Source of the DNA: Methanobacteriota archaeon
GTDB lineage: Archaea > Methanobacteriota > Methanobacteria > Methanobacteriales > Methanobacteriaceae
DNA length: 13,028 nucleotides
Assembly (NCBI GenBank): GCA_023434825.1
Contig: JAEYSH010000111.1
Span: 1 to 13,028 of the forward strand
Direction of reading: 5' to 3'
A program made the position numbers and the translations under genes. Positions 8,536 to 13,028 of the stretch are shown here, piece by piece. The notes beneath the pieces are model-generated. The model ran no database searches. It saw nothing but the letters and a program-made list of their open reading frames with translations, and had not been told where the DNA came from. Position 1 is the stretch's first letter; each line of letters begins with the position of its first letter.

Positions 8536-9156
8536 TTATTTTAATCTATTCATTACCTCTTCTTCAGGCATCATTTTGAATCCTTCTTCTGTTACTGTTG
8601 CAACCAGGACTCCATTACCTGAAAATGCATCTCTTGCCATTGCAGATTGTATTGCTTTAATTGCAATGTCAATTCCTTCTTCTACATCCATATCATCATG
8701 ATATCTGTCTTCAAGAACACCGTAAGCAAATGGTGAACCAGATCCTGTGGAAATCATTTTATCTCCAATTAATCCCCCTGTAGGGTCTAATGAAAACAAT
8801 GCTGATCCTTTATCATCAACTCCTCCAATTAAAGTTTGGACGAAGAATGGATAAAATCTTGATGAATGTAATATATTTGATGTTAATGTTGCTGCGGATT
8901 CAACGCTTATTCTTTCACCGTTTCTTAGCCTGTAAAGCGCTACTTCTGCGCTAATATATTTCATAAGGCTTTGTGCGTCCCCTACTCCTCCAGCAATAGT
9001 GGCCCCTATATGATCATCAATTTTAAAGATTTTCATGGTATTCTTATGAGCTATTAAATTACCCATAGTGGCCCTTCTTTCAGTAGCAAAAACAACTCCG
9101 TCTTTACATTTTAAACCAACAGTTGTAGTGCCTTCTAATGTGTTTTTATCATTCAT
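8536..9156 (-). CDS. psmB: Archaeal 20S proteasome, beta subunit
   Basis: The proteolytic subunit of the 20S core particle, a threonine protease that forms the inner heptameric rings in the cytoplasm. The 206 residues start with a nine-residue propeptide ending LEG, followed by TTTVGL, so T10 becomes the catalytic Thr1 after self-processing. Relative to Thr1, E26 and K42 fall exactly on the family's Glu17 and Lys33. RDAFSGNG (175-182) supplies the conserved Asp and Ser (D176, S179), and STGSGSPFAYG (136-146) is the usual glycine/serine-rich stretch. It looks fully active. The start at 9156 is supported by GAGGTG (9162-9167). The gene has a strong TATA box and a T7 tract after its stop, so it is probably monocistronic; no alpha subunit or regulatory ATPase is in the window. 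Confidence 0.96.
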   Translation of the reverse strand: MNDKNTLEGTTTVGLKCKDGVVFATERRATMGNLIAHKNTMKIFKIDDHIGATIAGGVGDAQSLMKYISAEVALYRLRNGERISVESAATLTSNILHSSRFYPFFVQTLIGGVDDKGSALFSLDPTGGLIGDKMISTGSGSPFAYGVLEDRYHDDMDVEEGIDIAIKAIQSAMARDAFSGNGVLVATVTEEGFKMMPEEEVMNRLK

Positions 9157-9161
9157 GAATA

Positions 9162-9167
9162 CACCTC
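9162..9167 (-). promoter_or_regulatory. SD site of psmB
   Basis: The minus strand reads GAGGTG, the longest uninterrupted match to the 16S anti-SD in this block, five bases before the ATG. It suggests strong translation of the proteasome subunit. Confidence 0.7.
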
Positions 9168-9223
9168 AAAAAAATACAAAATTTAAATAAAAATAGTTTC
9201 CTATGCCTAATATTGGAGTTCAT

Positions 9224-9233
9224 ATTATATAAA
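9224..9233 (-). promoter_or_regulatory. TATA box of psmB
   Basis: The minus strand reads TTTATATAAT, essentially the consensus archaeal TATA box and the clearest in the window. Initiation is expected near 9203, giving a leader of about 45 to 50 bases. Confidence 0.65.
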
Positions 9234-9559
9234 GATTACTTGTTCTACTTATTTCTGATTTTAAGATTTAAAGCCCCATTCCATATTTATACTGTATTTA
9301 AATTAGTTATAGAAATTATTTTCTCTTAATTAATTATTATATAATGTATAAACAGAAATTAAAGACAATATTTAAGATTTTAAATCAAAATTTAGGCATA
9401 TATTATTATTTTTAAATAATTTTTATGATTTAAGTTATAATTTATGTATATAATAAATAGAATATAAACGATTTATAGTATATTCTAACTTTCATTTTAT
9501 TGACCATACTTATTTAAAGTTTTTGCTAAAAATAAAGAATTTATGTTATTAATTTTATA

Positions 9560-9577
9560 CAAAAATGAAAAAAAAAG
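9560..9577 (-). terminator. T9 terminator after purP
   Basis: About ten bases after the purP stop the minus strand has a T9 tract (A9 at 9568-9576 on the + strand) followed by a T5 run. It is the strongest oligo-T signal in the window. Confidence 0.65.
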
Positions 9578-9586
9578 TAAATATGC

Positions 9587-10678
9587 TTATGTGATGACAA
9601 TATCTAATTTATCTTCAGCAATCGCATTTTTAACTTCACGCGCAATTCTACGGCCCATACTCATGAATTCACCGAACATAATGTAACTGTACGCTGAAGC
9701 GTGCATAAACGTGTTTGTTCCACCATCAATCCTTGCACTCATTTCAAATACTACAATTTCAAGATCATCATTACATAATGTCTGTAAACAGAACGGTCCG
9801 TTCATTCCAGGTGCTACTAATTTTTTAGCTGCTTCTACAAGGTTATCTCCAATGTCAAACACTTGTGGAAGTAATGATTCTCTCAAAACAACAGGGTGGT
9901 TACCAGTTATAACATATGAAGGATCTAATGAAAGTTCCATCTGATCTTTAGCTGGAATTCTTACAATTCCGTCAATATTTGATTCATATCTGCTGTCCAT
10001 TCCCATTATTTCTACTTCCTCTTTTAATGCGGAATAGAAGAAGTGAATACAGTAATTAGTACCAGAAACATATTCTTCGATGTGCGCAAGTTCTGCATCT
10101 GCTTCTGTAATCCAGTCACGTTCAATCATGTCTGCAATTTTTTTGTCGAATTCTTCAGGTGAAGAGCAAACGAAATATCCTTTTCCACCCCTTGCACCAG
10201 GGAATTTGACCATTACAGTTCTGTCAATATCTGCGCTGCTTTTATATTTATTTGGTATACGAATGTTTGATTCTACCATCAACTTTCTTTCAAGGTCTCT
10301 TTCAGCTTCCCATCTTAAAATTGACCTGTTTCCAAACATTGGAACTTCAAAGTCAGCTTCAACGTGATCAAGCCCTGCATAAGCTATAAAAGAACCGTGA
10401 GGAACTACAATAGCGTTCATTTCACGTAATTGCTTTTGAACATCTTCATTTACAATATCGCTGAACTTATCCACCATTATAAATTCATCAGCGACTCCAA
10501 ATCTTTGGTATGGAACTTCACGACCTTTTTCGCAGACTACTGCGGTCTTAAAGCCTTCTTCCTTTGCTCCTTTTAATATATGTAAAGATGTATGACTTCC
10601 CAGGGTTGCAATGGTTATATTCTCTTTATCATAACCCTCAAGGATGTCCAGAATTTTTTGTTTTTCTACAATACTCAT
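9587..10678 (-). CDS. purP: Formate-dependent FAICAR synthetase (ATP-grasp)
   Basis: PurP makes FAICAR from AICAR, formate and ATP, the archaeal replacement for the folate-dependent transformylase half of PurH. The 363 residues match the family. Seen: the N-terminal TLGSHTSLHILKGAKEEGF (25-43) with H29, VVPHGSF (91-97), FGNRSILRWEAERD (115-128), the ATP-grasp loop KFPGARGGKG (158-167) and FEMSARIDGGTNT (311-323), which carries metal-binding glutamate and substrate residues. Methanogens often carry PurP paralogues, some of unproven activity. This copy keeps the main motifs, so it is likely functional. The start at 10678 has AGGAGAT at 10684-10690. The gene is divergent from taw2 and ends at a T9 tract, so it is probably transcribed alone. 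It is not adjacent to purM, although both serve the same pathway. Confidence 0.93.
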   Translation of the reverse strand: MSIVEKQKILDILEGYDKENITIATLGSHTSLHILKGAKEEGFKTAVVCEKGREVPYQRFGVADEFIMVDKFSDIVNEDVQKQLREMNAIVVPHGSFIAYAGLDHVEADFEVPMFGNRSILRWEAERDLERKLMVESNIRIPNKYKSSADIDRTVMVKFPGARGGKGYFVCSSPEEFDKKIADMIERDWITEADAELAHIEEYVSGTNYCIHFFYSALKEEVEIMGMDSRYESNIDGIVRIPAKDQMELSLDPSYVITGNHPVVLRESLLPQVFDIGDNLVEAAKKLVAPGMNGPFCLQTLCNDDLEIVVFEMSARIDGGTNTFMHASAYSYIMFGEFMSMGRRIAREVKNAIAEDKLDIVIT

Positions 10679-10683
10679 CTTGA

Positions 10684-10690
10684 ATCTCCT
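10684..10690 (-). promoter_or_regulatory. SD site of purP
   Basis: The minus strand reads AGGAGAT, five bases before ATG. A candidate TATA region lies at 10714-10726 (GATTATTTAATC palindrome at 10714-10725), which would start a short leader that keeps this site. Confidence 0.6.
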
Positions 10691-10783
10691 TTATAATAAT
10701 TTAAACTTATATTGATTATTTAATCTATTATCTTTTTTGTCTTGAATTTTTATAATACAAAGCTGTTTTTAAATAATAAAAAT

Positions 10784-10800
10784 GTTTAAAAATATACATA
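10784..10800 (+). promoter_or_regulatory. Possible TATA box of taw2
   Basis: GTTTAAAAATATACATA is a TATA-like run centred about 22 to 26 bases before the taw2 ATG. If used, transcription would start at or next to the ATG. A second TATA-like site near 10747-10758 would give a leader of about 35 bases, but that leader holds no SD. Confidence 0.35.
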
Positions 10801-10813
10801 ACAAATTATCATT

Positions 10814-11539
10814 ATGAGAGGCAAAGTAATCGGTGACATCCTTGTTTTAAAAAATGAACCAGAAAATTTGCAGGAACTTCTAGATTTGCCTGAAGTAAAG
10901 AGAATAGTTAAATTAGGGCGAATAAATGGACCTAAAAGAGAACCAGATGTTCAAATATTAGTAGGCGATAATACAGAAACCATCCATAGAGAGAATCACT
11001 GCTTCTACAAATTAGATGTTGCAAAAATAATGTGGTCAAAGGGAAACACCACTGAAAGACAACGGATAGGAAATATTGTTGAAGATGGAGAAATTGTAGT
11101 AGATATGTTTGCTGGAATCGGATATTTCACCATTCCAATGGCTGTCCATTCCAATCCTAAAAAGATTTATGCAATTGAAATAAATCCTGTGTCTTATGGT
11201 TATTTAAAAGAAAATATAGTGCTTAATAAAGCAGAGGATACAATAGAACCACTATTAGGAGATTGTAGAGAAGTAGCCCCTAAAGGAATTGCAGATAGAG
11301 TTCATATGGGTTACATTGGAAACACCCATGAATATTTAGATGCTGCAATGGAAATAATAAAGCCCGGAGGCATTATTCATTATCATGAATCTGTTCCTGA
11401 CCTTTTGAAGTTTGAAAGACCTCCAAAAAGGATTATTAATGCTGCCGGGGATCGAAACGTGGAAATATTGAAAAAAAGAATTATTAAAAAATACTCTCCT
11501 GGAGTTTATCATGTGGTAATTGATGCGAAAATAAATTAA
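10814..11539 (+). CDS. taw2: tRNA-Phe wyosine aminocarboxypropyltransferase (TYW2/Taw2)
   Basis: A Trm5/TYW2-family SAM-using enzyme of 241 residues. In Taw2 the 3-amino-3-carboxypropyl group of SAM, not the methyl group, is moved to the wyosine precursor at position 37 of tRNA-Phe. Seen: an N-terminal KVIGDILVL (4-12) start typical of the family, then the Rossmann core with VVDMFAGIGYFTIPMA (95-110), the SAM-ribose motif AIEINP (120-125), MGYIGNTHEYLDAA (165-178) and GGIIHYHE (185-192). The GYIGNTHE and HYHE strings favour Taw2; methylating Trm5 enzymes have an NLP-type motif at the first position. The distinction rests on recalled motifs, so Trm5 remains a lesser alternative. The ATG has no SD upstream, unlike nearly all its neighbours, which suggests leaderless translation. 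It is divergent from purP and probably co-transcribed with the GNAT gene 25 bases downstream. Confidence 0.85.
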   Translation: MRGKVIGDILVLKNEPENLQELLDLPEVKRIVKLGRINGPKREPDVQILVGDNTETIHRENHCFYKLDVAKIMWSKGNTTERQRIGNIVEDGEIVVDMFAGIGYFTIPMAVHSNPKKIYAIEINPVSYGYLKENIVLNKAEDTIEPLLGDCREVAPKGIADRVHMGYIGNTHEYLDAAMEIIKPGGIIHYHESVPDLLKFERPPKRIINAAGDRNVEILKKRIIKKYSPGVYHVVIDAKIN

Positions 11540-11564
11540 ATAAAATTCATTGACATTTGATAAA

Positions 11565-12344
11565 ATGAATCCTCAAAAAATATCTAGCATGATTGAATAT
11601 AATACCGCAGAATTTTTCATGAATTTAGGACATTTAAATAAAGATGAAGTTCTTGATAAGCCTGAAATTAAATATATATTCTCAAAAAACTGGCAAAGCC
11701 GTATTTTTATGGCTAATTTTAATGAATTAGAGGCCCCTCAAAATATAATGCAGATAATTTCAAGACTTAAAGAGTTAAAAATATCAGCATTATGGTTTAT
11801 AAGTCCAATGTCACGCCCTGAAAATCTGGAAAATATTTTAGAGGATCATGGATTTACATTTCAAAACAGCTGGAAAGCAATGGCAATTCATCTTAAAACT
11901 GCACCAGAACAATTTGATATTCCAGATGGCATGGAAATTAAAGAAGTCCAGAATTTAGAAGAGCTCAAAATATGGACCGATGTTCTGGTAAAAAGTTTTG
12001 AATTTCCCATAGTTGAATCTTATAAAAAATATTTCATCAACGCAGGAGTAGAAAATATTGATTTTAATTATTATCTGGGATTTTTTAATGGAGAACCCGT
12101 TGCAACATCTATTTATTTTAAAGGAACTACAGCGGCAGGACTATTTTACATAGGAACCATTCCTAAAGCTCGAGGGAAAGGCATAGCTGAAACTATGGTC
12201 AAATATCTCCTAAATAGAGCAAAAAATGAAGATTATGAATTTTGTGTTTTACAGGCAAGTGAATTGGGTTATCCCGTCTATAAAAGAATTGGTTTTAAAG
12301 AGTATTTTGATACAAATATCTACAATTGGAAAACTGCCTATTAA
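11565..12344 (+). CDS. GNAT-family N-acetyltransferase, two-domain
   Basis: A 259-residue protein whose C-terminal half is a GNAT fold: YIGTIPKARGKGIAETMVKY (195-214) contains the acetyl-CoA pyrophosphate loop RGKGIA (203-208), and QASELGYPVYKRIGFKEY (230-247) is the usual last strand-helix unit ending in the GFKEY motif. The N-terminal half (about 1-125) has no clear acetyl-CoA loop. It does contain ALWFISPMSRPENLENILEDHGF-like sequence, as in GNATs with a degenerate first domain. The acceptor substrate cannot be told. The start is set at ATG 11565, preceded by a weak TTGAT three bases upstream; an in-frame TTG at 11550 would add five residues but has no SD. It lies 25 bases after taw2 with no T-tract between, so the two probably share a transcript. 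A functional link to tRNA modification is possible but not shown. Confidence 0.75.
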   Translation: MNPQKISSMIEYNTAEFFMNLGHLNKDEVLDKPEIKYIFSKNWQSRIFMANFNELEAPQNIMQIISRLKELKISALWFISPMSRPENLENILEDHGFTFQNSWKAMAIHLKTAPEQFDIPDGMEIKEVQNLEELKIWTDVLVKSFEFPIVESYKKYFINAGVENIDFNYYLGFFNGEPVATSIYFKGTTAAGLFYIGTIPKARGKGIAETMVKYLLNRAKNEDYEFCVLQASELGYPVYKRIGFKEYFDTNIYNWKTAY

Positions 12345-12380
12345 ACTTTAAATAATCACTACCCTGAAATTTCAAAATTA

Positions 12381-12410
12381 TATTAAATATAAATTATAAA
12401 TTTTATTTAT
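12381..12410 (+). promoter_or_regulatory. Possible TATA region of the nitroreductase gene
   Basis: TATTAAATATAAATT (12381-12395) and TTTTATTTAT (12401-12410) are both TATA-like. Either would give a short leader containing the SD at 12432-12438. The 97-base gap after the GNAT gene makes an independent promoter likely. Confidence 0.35.
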
Positions 12411-12431
12411 AGAATTCTTTAAAATCTCATT

Positions 12432-12438
12432 GAGTGAT
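12432..12438 (+). promoter_or_regulatory. SD site that decides the nitroreductase start
   Basis: GAGTGAT lies three bases before ATG 12442, the same spacing as at comE, comC and fttA. It overlaps the codons that a TTG start at 12430 would use, so the ATG is preferred. Confidence 0.6.
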
Positions 12439-12441
12439 AAT

Positions 12442-12963
12442 ATGGAATTATTTGAAGCAATAAAAAATAGAAGAAGTATCCGTAAATTTAAAGATGAAGT
12501 TCCAGATGATGAATTAATTGAAAAAATCGTTGAAGCGGGGATTTGGGCCCCTTCAGCAGGCGATTTGCAAAGCTGGGATGCAGTAATAGTTAAAGATGAT
12601 CAAAAAAAGGTTCAAATTGCTGTAGCTGCCTATGTCCAGGAATTTGTTGCTAAAGCACCGATTTTAATTGTTATGTGTGCAAACACAGCAAGCGCTGGTT
12701 CAAGATATGGAGAAAGAGGCCGAGAACTTTACTGTATACAGGATGCATCCTGTGCAGCATTAAACATGATGCTTCAAGCTTATGACCTTGGATTAGGCTC
12801 TGCATGGGTTGGTGCATTTAAAGAAGAAGATGTTTCTGCAGAATTGGATTTACCTGCACATGTGAGGCCTGTTGCATTGATTCCTATTGGTTATCCAGAT
12901 GAAGATGCAGAAGCACCAGAGCGAAGAAGCATTGAAGAGGTAGTTCATAAAGAAAAATACTAA
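12442..12963 (+). CDS. Nitroreductase-family flavoprotein
   Basis: A 173-residue protein of the FMN-dependent nitroreductase fold, the usual size for a single-domain member. Seen: RRSIRKF (10-16), whose arginines bind the FMN phosphate; WAPSAGDLQSWDAVIV (35-50), the conserved APSxxNxQ-like segment, here with D-L-Q in place of the common N-x-Q; QDASCAALNMMLQAYDLGLGSAWVGAF (100-126), the dimer-interface helix and loop; and LIPIGYPDE (146-154), followed by arginines (161-162) near the C-terminus. No ferredoxin domain is fused. Such proteins reduce nitro compounds, quinones or other acceptors with NAD(P)H, or in methanogens possibly with F420H2; the real substrate is unknown. The start at ATG 12442 is supported by GAGTGAT. 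The gene ends at a T-rich terminator. Confidence 0.85.
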   Translation: MELFEAIKNRRSIRKFKDEVPDDELIEKIVEAGIWAPSAGDLQSWDAVIVKDDQKKVQIAVAAYVQEFVAKAPILIVMCANTASAGSRYGERGRELYCIQDASCAALNMMLQAYDLGLGSAWVGAFKEEDVSAELDLPAHVRPVALIPIGYPDEDAEAPERRSIEEVVHKEKY

Positions 12964-12964
12964 A

Positions 12965-12984
12965 TTTTTCTTTTATTTAATTTT
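12965..12984 (+). terminator. T-rich terminator after the nitroreductase gene
   Basis: The region directly after the stop codon carries T5, T4, T3 and T4 runs separated by one or two bases, the usual archaeal oligo-T pattern. Confidence 0.5.
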
Positions 12985-12990
12985 AAAATT

Positions 12991-13028
12991 ATGAAAAATG
13001 ATCAAAAAATTATGGGCATTGATCTGGC
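12991..13028 (+). CDS. Possible start of a further gene, cut by the window edge
   Basis: ATG at 12991 opens a frame that reads MKNDQKIMGIDLA up to the edge, with a second in-frame ATG at 13012. GIDLA is the kind of first-strand motif seen in RNase H-like and actin-like ATPase families, for example proteins beginning MKVLGIDLAG. Only 12 to 13 residues are visible and neither ATG has a clear SD, so the family is a guess and even the gene is not certain. Confidence 0.4.
   Translation, partial: MKNDQKIMGIDL

Larger units (their letters stand above)
9157..9586. other. 430-base AT-rich gap between purP and psmB
   Basis: The longest non-coding stretch of the window. It contains the psmB SD and TATA box at the low-coordinate end and the purP T9 terminator at the high end. 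The middle (about 9240-9540) is almost pure A and T, with stops in every frame and no tRNA-like, rRNA-like or box C/D structure that I can make out. TATGCCTAA (9202-9210) and TTAGGCATA (9392-9400) form a separated 9-bp inverted pair, one of the few GC-containing words here. Confidence 0.6.

Noticed and set aside
9405..9420. ATTATTT-TT-AAATAAT inverted repeat in the long gap.
   Set aside because: It is made only of A and T in DNA that is nearly all A and T, so such repeats are expected by chance.
9591..9597. GTGATGA, which matches a box C motif of C/D guide RNAs, and CTGA near 9256.
   Set aside because: The first lies in the last codons of purP, the two are too far apart for one C/D RNA, and no matching C' and D' boxes are seen.
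11550..12441. TTG starts at 11550 (GNAT) and 12430 (nitroreductase).
   Set aside because: Both lie just upstream of an ATG with SD-like sequence at the standard spacing; neither TTG has an SD of its own.

Overview
The window is a stretch of archaeal chromosome. It almost certainly comes from a methanogen of the order Methanobacteriales, and a Methanobacterium-like genome is the best guess. Three things support this. There are genes found only or mainly in methanogens: comC, comD and comE for coenzyme M, and the archaeal purine enzyme PurP. There are archaeal information-processing genes: the KH/beta-CASP factor aCPSF1 (FttA), an archaeal proteasome beta subunit and the wyosine enzyme Taw2. 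The DNA is AT-rich, with very AT-rich gaps, TTTATATA-type TATA boxes, oligo-T runs after genes and Shine-Dalgarno (SD) sites of the GGTGAT type. The genus is inferred, not shown.

Layout. A cation:proton antiporter is on the + strand (154-1353). It converges, 14 bases apart, on a long block of eight minus-strand genes running from 10678 down to 1368. In transcription order these are purP, psmB, fttA, purM, comC, a UbiB/ABC1-family kinase-like gene, comD and comE. Spacing, TATA-like boxes and oligo-T tracts suggest six transcription units: purP; psmB; fttA; purM-comC; the UbiB-like gene; comD-comE. A + strand block starts divergently from purP at 10814: taw2, a GNAT acetyltransferase, a nitroreductase, and what looks like the first codons of another gene at the right edge. 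The only long gap is 9157-9586, upstream of psmB. It is extremely AT-rich and holds the psmB promoter and the purP terminator, with no gene that I can see.

How the genes work together. ComC makes sulfopyruvate and ComD plus ComE decarboxylate it to sulfoacetaldehyde, which are the middle steps of coenzyme M synthesis from phosphoenolpyruvate and sulfite. comA and comB are not here. PurM and PurP are two steps of purine synthesis. FttA ends transcription, the proteasome subunit degrades proteins, and Taw2 modifies tRNA-Phe. This is mostly core metabolism and housekeeping. I do not see a defence system, a mobile element, a CRISPR array or an RNA gene.

Start codons. Several genes have an SD core placed exactly three bases before ATG (comE, comC, fttA, nitroreductase; weakly the GNAT gene). 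This decides starts for the purM, GNAT and nitroreductase genes, where an upstream in-frame TTG would otherwise give a slightly longer reading. The points most worth a second look are the UbiB-like gene inside the coenzyme M cluster, the tight purM-comC coupling, a 15-bp palindrome just upstream of comD, and a hairpin at the convergent antiporter/comE junction.
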